A program made the translations under genes and the position numbers. A stretch of 64,000 nt of DNA from Chloroflexi bacterium bin20 (GTDB lineage Bacteria > Chloroflexota > Anaerolineae > Aggregatilineales > Phototrophicaceae), in NCBI GenBank assembly GCA_002238485.1, contig MPMG01000001.1:620001-684000 (forward strand), given 5' to 3'. Under the pieces are notes generated by a model that was not told the DNA's origin, ran no database searches, and was given only the letters and a program-made list of their open reading frames with translations. Below, in pieces: positions 17,661 through 26,828 of the stretch (position 1 is the first letter of the stretch; each line of letters starts with the position of its first letter).

Positions 17661-19241
17661 ATGTCACGAATCCGTTACCGCAAGTATACCCTGCGTTGCG
17701 CAGCCGCCCTAGTGTTGTCTGTTTTGTCTTTTGGCATCCTGCTATCCAGCTGCGCCGCCGCCAGACCGGCAGGAGATGTCGGGGCTGACGACTTGGCGGG
17801 TTCCAGCGCGATCGCCACACCACAAGCGGCAGCCATCTTGCCAACCGCGACCACAGTTCCGATTGTCCAGGCGGGGCTGGCAGCCAGTCCCGAGCCTGTT
17901 GAAACGCGAATCGTCACGCACACGGTGGTGGCTGGCGAAACAATTACGCGCATTGCGCTACGCTACAATATTTCAGTTGGCGAACTGCTGGCTGCCAACA
18001 ACCTTCCTAATCCCGACTTGTTGAATGTTGGCGAAGTGCTGGTCTTGCCACAAGTCGCTGTCGACTACACCGAGGCCATCCGCATCTTGGCCGATTCGCG
18101 GCTGGTGCGTTCGGTGAACAGCGCGGGATTTGATGTCGCCGACTTTGTTGCCAGGCAACCCGGCATTTTGCGCGAACTAACTGTCACGCTGGACTCTAGC
18201 CAGTTCAGCGCAGCGCAGATCGCCGACCGCGTATCGCAAGAATACAGCGTCGATGCGCGCGTTCTGCTGGCCTTCTTGGAGCATTTTGCCCGATTGCTGT
18301 CGCGGAAGGATGCAGACAATGATGCGCAGATATATCCTTTGCTGCGGCAGGCATACGGCATCAACCGCGCCGGCCTGTATAGTCAGCTTAGCTGGCTGGC
18401 CGACCAACTCAATCAAGGGTATTACGATTGGAAATATCGTGATGCTACGCAATTGAAGTTCGTCGATGAAAGTGACCTGCACTTTGAACCATCGCTGAAT
18501 GCCGCCACAGTCGCTGTGCAGTATGTGCTTTCTCAATTGTTGTCCCCGGCGGAATGGCGGGACGCGGTGGGAGAGGCGGGCTTGGCAGAGACCTATCGCG
18601 CGCTTTTTGGCGATCCCTTCACCGATGCCCATGTCACTGTGCCGGAGGACCTTCAACAACCGGCATTGACGCTGCCTTTCCCACGAGGCGAGACATGGCG
18701 CTTCACTGGGGGTTTTCATGGTGGCTGGGGCAACGGAAGCGCCTGGTCGGCAATCGACTTCGCGCCTCCAGATGAATCTGTGGCTGCTCGTGGCTGTTAT
18801 GAGTCGTCATTCGCGGCAACAGCAGTGGCGGACGGCGTGATAGCGCGCTTGGCCGAAGGCTTGGTTGTGCTCGACCTGGATGGCGATGGCAACGAAGGCA
18901 GCGGCTGGACGATTTTGTATCTGCATATCGACCATCACAATGCGCTGCAGGTCGGGCAAGCAGTCGAGACGGGCAATTTGCTGGGCTATCCAGCCTGCAT
19001 CGGCGGCTATTCAAATGCTACCCATCTGCATATAGCGCGGCGCTACAATGGCGAATGGCTGCCGGCCGACTGCACGCGCTGCCCAGCTGGCAACACAGTC
19101 GCGCCATTTGTTATGAGCGGCTGGCAGGTGATTGGTTTGGGCAGCCAGCTCTATCAGGGCTTTCTGGTGAATCAGGCAGACAACCGCAATGTGGTGGCAG
19201 AGCAGGGGCGGTACAACAACATCAACGCAATCTCATGGTAA
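17661..19241 (+). CDS. LysM-M23 envelope protein, probable peptidoglycan hydrolase lipoprotein
   Basis: The 526-residue product has a lipoprotein signal (SFGILLSSC, Cys near 30). A LysM peptidoglycan-binding domain lies at about 93-132 (HTVVAGETITRIALRYNISV). A central helical region follows. A C-terminal M23-like domain at about 335-475 shows FHGGWGNGSAWSAIDFAPP, LYLHIDHH and ATHLHIARR. The M23 zinc ligands His, Asp and the HxH pair appear present, though the HxxxD spacing is longer than usual, so activity is probable, not certain. It ends in a 7-base overlap with the SH3 protein gene (ATGGTAA), pointing to coupled expression. Confidence 0.85.
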   Translation: MSRIRYRKYTLRCAAALVLSVLSFGILLSSCAAARPAGDVGADDLAGSSAIATPQAAAILPTATTVPIVQAGLAASPEPVETRIVTHTVVAGETITRIALRYNISVGELLAANNLPNPDLLNVGEVLVLPQVAVDYTEAIRILADSRLVRSVNSAGFDVADFVARQPGILRELTVTLDSSQFSAAQIADRVSQEYSVDARVLLAFLEHFARLLSRKDADNDAQIYPLLRQAYGINRAGLYSQLSWLADQLNQGYYDWKYRDATQLKFVDESDLHFEPSLNAATVAVQYVLSQLLSPAEWRDAVGEAGLAETYRALFGDPFTDAHVTVPEDLQQPALTLPFPRGETWRFTGGFHGGWGNGSAWSAIDFAPPDESVAARGCYESSFAATAVADGVIARLAEGLVVLDLDGDGNEGSGWTILYLHIDHHNALQVGQAVETGNLLGYPACIGGYSNATHLHIARRYNGEWLPADCTRCPAGNTVAPFVMSGWQVIGLGSQLYQGFLVNQADNRNVVAEQGRYNNINAISW

Positions 19242-19957
19242 GCAAGGGATTAAACCCTAGCGCATTGACCTGGATTGCTCTATACGCAATCGTTCTGTCT
19301 GCATGGCCGGGCATCGCGCTAGCACAGCGAGCGAGCGCGACACCGGTGCCGGCCGTCCTGGTGCGCGCCACACCGGATATTGTGCAAGCCAATGAGGAAT
19401 CGGCGACTGTCCCGCCAATCGAGACTGATTTGCCCGCAGTCCGCTTGCAAGCCCTGTCATCGGCTGGCGAGGTCAATGTGCGCGCGCTGCCTGATGTAGA
19501 AAGTGCGCTGCTTGGGAAGATCGTCAACGGCACAGCGTATCTTGTGCTGCGCAACTATTACCGCTGGTACGAATTCCAATTTGACCTGTCGCCGAGCGGC
19601 AGGGCCTGGGTTTATGGCGATCTGGTCGAACTGGAAGGGGATTTGTCGCAGATCAAAGTGATTGAAGCGCTCGACGATTCCGCGTCTGGCAATGCCAGCG
19701 ACGCAGAACAAGTTGACGAACGCACAATAGAATTAGCGACCGCGCCGGACGAAAGCGCACAAGCCGAAGCCGTGCTGGCGTCCACGCCTCTGCCCACCTT
19801 TACGCCGCCGGCCACCACACAATCGCCCATTGGGGATCAATTGCGCATCGCCGCCATCGACGATTCTCGCGCGCCCGAAGTGCCGCCAATTTTGCCAATA
19901 TTGGCCTTGGGCGGCTTGGGCATTTTGGGACTGCTGATCAGTCTCTTGCGGGCTTAG
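19235..19957 (+). CDS. Secreted SH3-domain protein with C-terminal membrane anchor
   Basis: The 240-residue protein has a signal peptide ending near IALAQ, an SH3b-like fold at about 65-135 (VNVRALPDVESALLGKIV, then WYEFQFDLSPSGRAWVYGDLV), a Ser/Thr/Pro-rich linker (STPLPTFTPPATT) and a C-terminal hydrophobic segment (LPILALGGLGILGLLISLL). This suggests a cell-surface anchored, wall-binding protein. The ATG is inside the end of the LysM/M23 gene, so the two probably work together. The stop overlaps the A-type carrier stop on the other strand by four bases. Confidence 0.82.
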   Translation: MVSKGLNPSALTWIALYAIVLSAWPGIALAQRASATPVPAVLVRATPDIVQANEESATVPPIETDLPAVRLQALSSAGEVNVRALPDVESALLGKIVNGTAYLVLRNYYRWYEFQFDLSPSGRAWVYGDLVELEGDLSQIKVIEALDDSASGNASDAEQVDERTIELATAPDESAQAEAVLASTPLPTFTPPATTQSPIGDQLRIAAIDDSRAPEVPPILPILALGGLGILGLLISLLRA

Positions 19958-20373
19958 TAGCTTCCGCAAGTACCGCAGCCAGCTGCTTCGCCCGCGGCCT
20001 GATCGTCCGATTTGAATGAATGCCCGCAGCCGCAACTGGATGCCGCATTGGGGTTGTCGATGCGGAAGCCACCGCCGATCAGGCTATCGACATAGTCGAT
20101 GGTTGCGCCGCGCAGATACATCATGCTGGTTGGGTCGATGAGCAGGCGCACGCCACCGCCATTGACGACGGTATCTCCCATTTCCGGCGATTCTTGAAAA
20201 GCCATGCCGTACTGCAAGCCCGAACAGCCGCCTCCCGTTACAAAAACGCGCAGAGCGTGCTGCGGGATATTGCGCTGATCCAGCAGGCTCTTGATGATAG
20301 ACACCGCTGCCGGTGTCACAGACAGAGCAGGTGTTTCCGTCAGGATTTCAACTTGCTGTGCTGCCATTACCAT
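19954..20373 (-). CDS. A-type iron-sulfur carrier (IscA/ErpA/HesB family) with an extra Cys tail
   Basis: The core fold holds the three family cysteines: one in TGGGCSGLQYG and two in SSCGCGHSF. These bind Fe or a [2Fe-2S]/[4Fe-4S] cluster for delivery to apo-proteins. After the usual end the protein continues about 15 residues and adds a further pair in GCGTCGSY, which typical IscA or ErpA lacks. I choose ATG 20373, which has AAGGGA 7 bases upstream, giving 139 residues; ATG 20406 is possible but has no ribosome site. No other isc or suf gene is nearby. Confidence 0.88.
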   Translation of the reverse strand: MVMAAQQVEILTETPALSVTPAAVSIIKSLLDQRNIPQHALRVFVTGGGCSGLQYGMAFQESPEMGDTVVNGGGVRLLIDPTSMMYLRGATIDYVDSLIGGGFRIDNPNAASSCGCGHSFKSDDQAAGEAAGCGTCGSY

Positions 20374-20468
20374 CTCTGATCCCTTCGCCTCTTGCACATT
20401 GCTCATATCGTAGCATAGCCGCGCTCGCCTGTCAAATTGGGCTGCGCCGCGTTTGCTGGTCTCGGCAT

Positions 20469-20497
20469 TTGCCCACTTTCCCAGAGCCGCCTATACT
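20469..20497 (+). promoter_or_regulatory. Sigma70-type promoter of the SH3b-repeat gene
   Basis: TTGCCC at 20469-20474 and TATACT at 20492-20497 have a 17-base spacer. The predicted transcript starts about 47 bases before the ATG at 20551. Confidence 0.55.
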
Positions 20498-20550
20498 ATA
20501 CATTGATGTTCTGGTAGGTTTTGCGGTCAGGTAGTGAATTCGGGGGACAT

Positions 20551-21654
20551 ATGCGTAAAGGAAAAAAGAGCCATCGGCTTGCTTTGTTTAGTTTATTGCT
20601 GTTGATGGCTGCGCTGGTCGGGCAGGCGGCAATTGCGCAGGCGCCTGCGCATCTCATCGTCAACACATCGTTTCTCAATGTGCGATCCGGTCCCGGCGCA
20701 GGGCACGGAATTATCACTGTAGTACCGGGCGGAACGATTCTGCCGGTAATCGCGCGTGACCGCAATTTGACCTGGTACGAGGTCGAATCGGATGCTGGCA
20801 ACGGCTATGTCAACAGCAGTTACACCATCAGACGTGGCGACTTCTCTGGTATTCCCTGGGCGGGCGGTTCCAGCGGTCCCAGTGGATTGACAACCGCCAC
20901 TGGCGATGTTGCACCTGGCACAGCCCATGTGGTTGTGAATACTTCGTATCTGAATGTGCGCGAAGGTCCTGGCGTCGACTACCCGATTGTGGCGGTTGTG
21001 CCTGGCGGCACGGCGCTGCCTGTTTTGGAAATTTCCATCGGCGGACATTGGTACAAGGTCGAAACAGCGGCTGGCGCTGGTTGGCTTCGGCATGTTTACA
21101 CCGTTACGCGCGGCAACTACGACAATGTTCCCCAGACGGGCATATCGCTGCATATTTACTCGGCCAGCGACAGCGCGATCCTGGGTGGCGCGGCGCATGT
21201 GGTAGTCAATACCGCGTATCTCAATATTCGTTCGGGTCCGGGCGTGGGACATGACATCATTCTCACCGTGCCGGGCGGTTCGCGGCTGCTGGTCACCGGT
21301 GGCGCGGGCAACGGCAACTGGTATGAAATCGAGACCAATAACGGGCCAGGCTGGTTGAACACCTTCTATACAGCGGCTCGCGGCGACTTTTCACGCCTGC
21401 CCAGCGCATCGTCCCATTTGAATGGCGCGACGCCACGGGCGATCGTCAACACAGCGCGCCTGCACATCCGCTCGGGCCCTGGCACAAGCCACGGCAGTGT
21501 GACGATTGTGAATGGCGGGACCGTGTTGGAGCTCACTGGAAAATCAGGCGATGGCGTCTGGTATCAGACAAAAGGCAGCTTCGGAACAGGCTGGCTGCAT
21601 GGCGACTACGTAGTCATGCGCGGAAATGTCGGCGGGCTGGGCATAGTCGGCTAA
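20551..21654 (+). CDS. Secreted protein of four tandem SH3b domains
   Basis: The 367-residue product has a signal peptide (ALFSLLLLMAALVGQAAIAQA) followed by four bacterial SH3 (SH3b) repeats of about 80-85 residues. Each has an AxxxVNTxxLNxRSGPGxxH opening, a VPGG turn, a WYExE strand and a W-containing end. Repeats begin near residues 33, 130, 218 and 298. Such arrays bind peptidoglycan cross-bridges or surface ligands; no enzyme domain is present. GGGGGA precedes the ATG. It is a monocistronic unit, with a good promoter before it and a terminator after it. Confidence 0.9.
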   Translation: MRKGKKSHRLALFSLLLLMAALVGQAAIAQAPAHLIVNTSFLNVRSGPGAGHGIITVVPGGTILPVIARDRNLTWYEVESDAGNGYVNSSYTIRRGDFSGIPWAGGSSGPSGLTTATGDVAPGTAHVVVNTSYLNVREGPGVDYPIVAVVPGGTALPVLEISIGGHWYKVETAAGAGWLRHVYTVTRGNYDNVPQTGISLHIYSASDSAILGGAAHVVVNTAYLNIRSGPGVGHDIILTVPGGSRLLVTGGAGNGNWYEIETNNGPGWLNTFYTAARGDFSRLPSASSHLNGATPRAIVNTARLHIRSGPGTSHGSVTIVNGGTVLELTGKSGDGVWYQTKGSFGTGWLHGDYVVMRGNVGGLGIVG

Positions 21655-21693
21655 GAGACGCTGATTTCATTCGCCAGGCAAACGTTTGCAATG

Positions 21694-21720
21694 CACCCTG
21701 TCTTCTCGGCAGGGTGTTTT
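21694..21720 (+). terminator. Intrinsic terminator after the SH3b-repeat gene
   Basis: CACCCTG (21694-21700) pairs with CAGGGTG (21710-21716) around a 9-base loop and is followed by TTTT. It ends 13 bases before the ATG of the next gene, so that gene's promoter must overlap it or transcription reads through. Confidence 0.7.
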
Positions 21721-21733
21721 GATTGGAGAGGTT

Positions 21734-23734
21734 ATGAACATAGCGGCGGAAAAGATGAAGCTGCTGGGCAAGCGGCAGCAGGAAGTTGGCGCGCCTTCGT
21801 CTATCTTTGGCAGCGCAGCCGGTTTGGCGCAATCCATCCAGAGTGACGATCGCTTGCGGATCGGCTTGTATCCCATCCGTTGCGCCGATATGCCGGAAGT
21901 CGCCATGGGGCTGGCAGCCTGCCTGGCTTATCTGCTGGAGCAGTATCCCGATGCGCGCATCTACCGCTGCTTTGCCCGAATCGACGAAAACAGCGACAGC
22001 AGCGAGATCACTGCCGCTGACTATCAGTTCACGCCCGATGACTGGGAGCTGGCGGGCTTGGCAGACAATGTACAGCTGTGGGGAAGGCTGGATGTCGCCG
22101 AGCGAGTCAGCCTCACTTTGAGCGCCGATTTGAGCTTGCTCAGTGGCGAAGAAGCTACAGATTACCGCTACGACTTTGACTCCTTCGCCGATGCCATTAG
22201 CGGATTGCCAACTGTGGCAGCCAACCTGATAGCAGAACTGGACAGCAGCGCCAGAGCGCCCGCCCTCATCAGGTACGCGCCAGTCGCAGAAGAAGCTGAC
22301 CTGTACGGGTTGCTGCCATTGGTCTTCGACTGGAATCTGGATGTGTATCTGCTGCATTGGGGCGCGGAGTGGAGCGAGGCGGATATCGCAGCGCAATTCA
22401 TGGAAGTGGCTGCCCACAGCCAGCGCCACAAGAGCGAATTCAGCGACTGGTGCCTGGGCATGATGGCGAAACAAGTCATGCAAGCCGGGCTGGAAGACAT
22501 CGGTGAGGCGCTCATTCCACAATTGCGTGAACCAGAGATATTGAACAAACCAGCCGCTGTATCGGCAATTGCGCTGGGTCTGGCAGAGCTTGGTTACCAG
22601 GATCTGGCTGCCCATGCGCTGCAAAAACACTTGCACGATGATGCCGATGCGAGCATGTGGCACAGCTTGGCGGAGATACACTTGGACGCCGGCAAGTTCG
22701 CCGAGGCGGTGGATGTGCTGCAAAGCGCATTGGAGTCGGGCATTCAACATCCCGCCTTGCACCTGCAATATGCGCAGTTGTTGATGACGGCGGAAGCCCA
22801 AAGCTGGCCAATCGATGATGTGCTGCTGATCGACCCCGATGAAGTGGCAGAAGACGCGCACATATCGCAAGAAATCGCCAATGCGCTGAAGCTGCACCAT
22901 GCACAAAACCCGCGCAATCTCGGCGCGCTGCAACTGGCGCTCAGTTATATGATTGATGCCGAAGATGATGAGCTGTGGATTTATTTTGAACGTATGGTCG
23001 AAAGCGACCTGGACGGGGATTTTCTGGGCGAAGCCTGCGATCGGCTGCTCGACCTGGATGATTTTTCGCCAGCGCATGATATCTTGCAGCGCCACGCCAG
23101 CGCCAATGCCAATGCCATTGTCTGTCTGGCTGCTTTGGCTTTCGAAGCGGGAGATTATGATCGTGCCGCCGGCTGGATCGATCAATGCCGCGAGCATATC
23201 CATGATGGCGACCCGCTGGAACTGGAGCTGCAGCGGATCGAATTGCAGATGACCTTGCCGGGCTTTGAAGAATCACTTGGCGAAATCCGTCTGACGTTGA
23301 GCGCAGGGAAAGCTGTCGCCGAGCGAGATATCGAGCTGCTGGAGAGCGCCTGCGAAATCGCGCCGCTGCTGGTTGATTTGCGATTGGCGCTGTCTCGTTG
23401 TTATCTCAGTTGGAAAGACCAGGAAACGGCCTTAGAAGTCTTGAACGAAGCGAAAGCAGCGGTCGGTGGCGACCCGCAATTGGCATTAGCCTTGGCACAA
23501 TTGAACTGGGCAGGTGGGCAGCGCGACGCAGCCATCGACAAGCTAAACGCTGGCTTGGAGGCATATCCCAACGATGTGCCTATGTTGACGCAGATGGCGA
23601 TGGTGTTAATCGTCAGCAACCAGATGGACGACGCGCGCCAATATATCGCGTTGGCAGAAGCGATCTCGCCCTCGCACGCCGCTATCAGCCAAGTGCAGCG
23701 GCTGGTGGCGCAGAAGCTGGCGCAGCAAGCCTAA
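21734..23734 (+). CDS. Large TPR-repeat protein
   Basis: The 666-residue cytoplasmic protein has no signal or membrane segment. Its second half is tetratricopeptide-like: ASMWHSLAEIHLDAGKFAEAV, VCLAALAFEAGDYDRAAGW, LALSRCYLSWKDQETALEV and PQLALALAQLNWAGGQRDA. The first 250 residues are acidic with no recognised domain; they include a LYPIRCADMPEVAMGLAACL region. The likely role is as a protein-interaction scaffold. GGAGAGG lies 2 bases from the ATG at 21734, closer than usual. The gene ends in a four-base overlap with the YigZ-family stop. Confidence 0.82.
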   Translation: MNIAAEKMKLLGKRQQEVGAPSSIFGSAAGLAQSIQSDDRLRIGLYPIRCADMPEVAMGLAACLAYLLEQYPDARIYRCFARIDENSDSSEITAADYQFTPDDWELAGLADNVQLWGRLDVAERVSLTLSADLSLLSGEEATDYRYDFDSFADAISGLPTVAANLIAELDSSARAPALIRYAPVAEEADLYGLLPLVFDWNLDVYLLHWGAEWSEADIAAQFMEVAAHSQRHKSEFSDWCLGMMAKQVMQAGLEDIGEALIPQLREPEILNKPAAVSAIALGLAELGYQDLAAHALQKHLHDDADASMWHSLAEIHLDAGKFAEAVDVLQSALESGIQHPALHLQYAQLLMTAEAQSWPIDDVLLIDPDEVAEDAHISQEIANALKLHHAQNPRNLGALQLALSYMIDAEDDELWIYFERMVESDLDGDFLGEACDRLLDLDDFSPAHDILQRHASANANAIVCLAALAFEAGDYDRAAGWIDQCREHIHDGDPLELELQRIELQMTLPGFEESLGEIRLTLSAGKAVAERDIELLESACEIAPLLVDLRLALSRCYLSWKDQETALEVLNEAKAAVGGDPQLALALAQLNWAGGQRDAAIDKLNAGLEAYPNDVPMLTQMAMVLIVSNQMDDARQYIALAEAISPSHAAISQVQRLVAQKLAQQA

Positions 23735-24342
23735 GCGAGGTCTACCGGCGCGATCTGTCCCGCACTGCGCTCGCGCAGTTCCGAAGTGAAGCGCTGCAGA
23801 TCCTCGAGCGCGAAGCGAGCGACCAACAGCACTTGCCCGTCAAAAACCTCGTCTTCCACGCTGCCATGATGCGCCACGATCATCCGTTTGACGATATTGT
23901 ACAGCGAATAGGGAAGCTCAATGCCCACGGTGCGCCGTTCGACCTTCAGCTCGGTTTCCAGCTGCTCCAGCGCCAACTGCGCCGACTCGGTATAGGCGCG
24001 CACCAGGCCGCCCGTACCCAGCTTCGTGCCGCCGAAGTAGCGCGTTGTCACCAGCGCAATATCGCCAATGCCCGAACCACGCAGCACCGCCAGGGTAGGG
24101 GGCCCGGCCGTTCCTGTTGGCTCGCCATCGTCGCTCATGCCTTCGGTGACGGTTTTGCCGAAGCCCACAATAAATCCGTAGACATGATGGCTGGCTTCGG
24201 GCATTTCCGCGCGCAGACCAGCGATGAACGCTCGGGCGCCTGGGACGGTGGCGGCGGGCGCAACAGTCGTCAAAAAGCGCGACTTGCGAATGACGAGTTC
24301 GCTGCGGATGGTTTGCGTCGGGATGCGATAGGCCTCAGACAT
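23731..24342 (-). CDS. YigZ/IMPACT family protein
   Basis: The 203-residue protein has the UPF0029 domain (KSRFLTTVAPAATVPGARAF, then SDDGEPTGTAGPP and TTRYFGGTKLGTGGLVRAY) and a C-terminal DUF1949 ferredoxin-like fold. This matches bacterial YigZ/YvyE and the N-terminal half of eukaryotic IMPACT. The GEPxGTAGxP loop and the RYFGGxxLGxGGLVRAY block are fully conserved. The biochemical role is unsettled; binding to ribosome-linked regulators has been proposed for the eukaryotic protein. Transcribed toward the TPR gene. Confidence 0.93.
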   Translation of the reverse strand: MSEAYRIPTQTIRSELVIRKSRFLTTVAPAATVPGARAFIAGLRAEMPEASHHVYGFIVGFGKTVTEGMSDDGEPTGTAGPPTLAVLRGSGIGDIALVTTRYFGGTKLGTGGLVRAYTESAQLALEQLETELKVERRTVGIELPYSLYNIVKRMIVAHHGSVEDEVFDGQVLLVARFALEDLQRFTSELRERSAGQIAPVDLA

Positions 24343-24411
24343 GGCAAGCGATCACAGGAAGGTCATCAAAAGAGAAAATCACGGGCGTTGGGCGTTCCTA
24401 AGACAAGATCA

Positions 24412-24417
24412 ATTATA
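24412..24417 (-). promoter_or_regulatory. Possible -10 element of the YigZ-family gene
   Basis: TATAAT on the minus strand lies about 70 bases before the start, in a notably AT-rich 148-base gap. No convincing -35 is seen. Confidence 0.35.
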
Positions 24418-24490
24418 ACTCTTTATACATCCATTTCTATCGAGTTATATCCGCATCTGCATGACAATGCGCTGTCCCAGGCGCAGACGA

Positions 24491-25450
24491 TCAAGCGCAA
24501 AGCGGGTCTTGGCTATCCCAACGGTGTGTCTTGACGCCATCGACCTGCGCCAGCCGATCGCGCGCATCCAGCCACAGCCGCGCCCATTCTTCGAAATCGT
24601 CCAGCTCCGCCTCTGGGTTCAGCCGACTTTGCGCCACGAATCCGGGAAAATGCGGACGCCCGCTTGCTTGGCCAATCGGGTTGTAGCGCAGGTCGAAGCT
24701 CCAGCGGAAGGCATCGCTGCTGTTGTCCAGCGAAGCGTGCTTGCACAAGGGATGGAAGAAGAGCACGCCACCCGGGCTAAGCGGCACAGGCTTGGCTGCT
24801 TCTTGTGGGATCAGCGCGTCAGGAATGCCCACCTGGTCGACGGTCGTACAATGCAGCGACATGCCTTCGCGATGGCTCTTCGGCAGCACTTGCAGGCAGC
24901 CATTCTTGACCGTGGCTTCGGTCACCGCGACCCAGCAAGTTACCATCTCGGTGTCGTCTGCATCTGGCAAGGCGACGCCGCTGTCTTGATGCCAGTGCGT
25001 CCTGCCCACCAGCGCCCGGTCGACATCTTTTTTGGCGATGACACTGGCGGGCGGTTTGATGCGCACATGCTGGATCGGGTTGCTGTAGATCTCGCCGCCG
25101 ATCAAGGACTCGACAGCCGCCAACAGACGTGGACTGCGCAACAAGTTAAACACAGCGCTACCCAGGTGAATCGGCGTGTCGGGCTGGACGGCGCTATTGG
25201 GCAGCGCGATATCGATGGCTTGCTCATAACGGCAGCCGGCGCGATACACCTCCACCAGCCGGCGCTCGAACGGCAAGTGGCTGTAGGTCTGCGGCAGCCG
25301 CCCCTGCGCCACCCACTGGGCGCAAAGATCGTCCAGGAGCTGCTGATATTCGTCTATGACCGGCTGAATATCCAATTCGTAATCCAGCAGTCGATCAACC
25401 GCCAGGTAGCCATTTTCTTTGAATTCCGACACTTGCTCTCGCGTAAGCAT
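24491..25450 (-). CDS. Phytanoyl-CoA dioxygenase family (PhyH) Fe(II)/2-oxoglutarate oxygenase
   Basis: The 319-residue product has the double-stranded beta-helix iron site of PhyH: THWHQDSG supplies the HxD pair, and CKHASLDNSS the second His. RWSFDLRY supplies the Arg expected to bind 2-oxoglutarate. The opening LTREQVSEFKENGYLAVDRLL is also typical. Members hydroxylate diverse small molecules, so the substrate is unknown. I choose ATG 25450 because AAGGAGG lies 7 bases upstream; the frame extends to 25510 without a ribosome site. Neighbours give no pathway hint. Confidence 0.88.
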   Translation of the reverse strand: MLTREQVSEFKENGYLAVDRLLDYELDIQPVIDEYQQLLDDLCAQWVAQGRLPQTYSHLPFERRLVEVYRAGCRYEQAIDIALPNSAVQPDTPIHLGSAVFNLLRSPRLLAAVESLIGGEIYSNPIQHVRIKPPASVIAKKDVDRALVGRTHWHQDSGVALPDADDTEMVTCWVAVTEATVKNGCLQVLPKSHREGMSLHCTTVDQVGIPDALIPQEAAKPVPLSPGGVLFFHPLCKHASLDNSSDAFRWSFDLRYNPIGQASGRPHFPGFVAQSRLNPEAELDDFEEWARLWLDARDRLAQVDGVKTHRWDSQDPLCA

Positions 25451-25586
25451 CCCGCGCCTCCTTGAATCGTCCGCGGCGTATTGTACACTGTAGCAGTCAG
25501 CGCTGCACACTATTCCAAATGTGAACCATACCGCGCGTGTTGCTTCCCCCGACTATTCGTGGGACCAAGGGAGTCGCCGTGAAACG

Positions 25587-25617
25587 AAAAAACCCCCAGC
25601 CAATATCCGACTGAGGG
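25587..25617 (-). terminator. Intrinsic terminator after tRNA-Glu
   Basis: On the minus strand CCCTCAG pairs with CTGGGGG (one G-T pair) around an 11-base loop, followed by six T. It begins 7 bases beyond the tRNA 3' end. Confidence 0.8.
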
Positions 25618-25623
25618 CTGCTT

Positions 25624-25696
25624 TGCCCCATAGGGGACTCGAACCCCTGTTTTGGCCTTGAGAGGGCCACGTCCTGGGCCGCTAGACGAATGGGGC
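25624..25696 (-). tRNA. tRNA-Glu (anticodon CTC)
   Basis: The minus strand folds as a full cloverleaf: acceptor arms GCCCCAT and ATGGGGC, a D-arm with TCTAGCGG, an anticodon arm TGGCC-CTCTCAA-GGCCA with CTC in the loop, and a T-arm CAGGGG-TTCGAGT-CCCCT. The discriminator base is A. The 3' CCA is not encoded. It reads GAG codons. It lies between the trpS stop and a terminator, with its own promoter at 25706-25734. Confidence 0.97.
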
Positions 25697-25705
25697 GACA
25701 TGGGC

Positions 25706-25734
25706 ATTGTAGACGATGCTGCGAGCGCCGTCAA
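25706..25734 (-). promoter_or_regulatory. Sigma70-type promoter of tRNA-Glu
   Basis: On the minus strand TTGACG (25729-25734) and TACAAT (25706-25711) are 17 bases apart and end 9 bases before the tRNA. The -35 lies across the trpS stop codon. Confidence 0.75.
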
Positions 25735-26750
25735 GTTGCCGCCAGAAATCCAACCCGTTCTTGCGCCAGCATGAGCGTGTCTTCGGCGATGGCAGCAGCT
25801 TTCTCGCGCCCTTGCCGCAGCACCGCATCGAGGTAGCCGGCTTCGTTCATAAGCTGGTTGTAACGCGCCTGCAGCGGTTGCAACGTTTCGATGACGCTAT
25901 CGGCGACAGCGCGCTTGAGATCGCCGTAACCCTTGCCAGCAAAATGCGCCTCGATGCCTTCGCGCGAATCGCCGCTGATCGCCTGGTAGATCGTCAGCAG
26001 GTTGTTGACGCCGGCGCGTTCGGGATCGCGACTGAAGCCGATTTCGCGCCGCGAGTCGGTTACTGCGCGCATGATCTTCTTGCGAGCCCGCGGCAGCTCG
26101 TCAAGCAGGAAGATGGCGTGGTTGTCCGAGTCTTCGCTCTTGGACATTTTGGCGGTTGGATTGTCCAAGCCCATTACGCGCGCGCCGGCTTGTGGATTCA
26201 TGACAGAGGGCACAGTGAAAGTTTGTCCATAATGATGGTTAAAACGCTGCGCCAGATCACGCGTGAATTCCAGATGCTGGTTTTGGTCATCGCCAACCGG
26301 CACGAGCTCGGCGTGATAGAGCAGGATGTCGGCCGCCATCAAACTGGGATAATTGAGCAGCCCCGCGCCGATAGATTCTTGCGCCTGCTTCGCCGATTTG
26401 TCCTTGAACTGCGTCATGCGTTGCAACCAGCCCAGCGGCGCCATGCAAGTGAGCATCCAAGCCAGTTCTGAATGTGCAGGAATCTGCGACTGTACGAAGA
26501 TGGTCGAGACATCCGGGTCGATCCCAGAGGCGATATATATGGCGGCGCTTTCACGCGTCTTTTGGCGCAGCTCGGTCGGGTCTTGCGGCGTGGTGATAGC
26601 ATGCAGATCGACCACGCAATAAAAGCAGTCGTATTCCCGCTGCACCGCCACCCATTGCTTCAGTGCGCCCAGGTAATTGCCGATTGTCAGGTTGCCCGAA
26701 GGCTGAATGCCCGAAAGGACACGCGGCTTGCTCGTCTGGTCATGCGCCAT
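25731..26750 (-). CDS. trpS: Tryptophanyl-tRNA synthetase
   Basis: The 339-residue class I synthetase charges tRNA-Trp. The HIGH-type motif appears as PSGNLTIGNYLGAL near 17-30, the VGDDQNQHLEFTRD block binds tryptophan and ATP, and the KMSKS loop is AKMSKSED. Length and domain order are normal for bacterial TrpRS. I choose ATG 26750 (MAHDQTSKPRVLSGIQPSGN) with GGAAG upstream; an ATG at 26801 would add 17 residues not typical of the family. The tRNA-Glu gene follows in the same direction. Confidence 0.97.
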   Translation of the reverse strand: MAHDQTSKPRVLSGIQPSGNLTIGNYLGALKQWVAVQREYDCFYCVVDLHAITTPQDPTELRQKTRESAAIYIASGIDPDVSTIFVQSQIPAHSELAWMLTCMAPLGWLQRMTQFKDKSAKQAQESIGAGLLNYPSLMAADILLYHAELVPVGDDQNQHLEFTRDLAQRFNHHYGQTFTVPSVMNPQAGARVMGLDNPTAKMSKSEDSDNHAIFLLDELPRARKKIMRAVTDSRREIGFSRDPERAGVNNLLTIYQAISGDSREGIEAHFAGKGYGDLKRAVADSVIETLQPLQARYNQLMNEAGYLDAVLRQGREKAAAIAEDTLMLAQERVGFLAAT

Positions 26751-26828
26751 GTTGTCTTCCGCATTTTTCTTGTGTGAGACCAGCGCAGATTGTAGCCACA
26801 TCGGTCTCTTTTCTCAAGCGCCAGGCGG

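Noticed and set aside
20641..21640. DNA-level tandem repeat
   Set aside because: The periodicity comes from four SH3b domains; the nucleotide copies are too diverged to be a recent repeat.
21614..23203. 529-residue minus-strand frame over the TPR gene
   Set aside because: The plus strand has a ribosome site, TPR periodicity and codon use like its neighbours; the minus frame has none of these.
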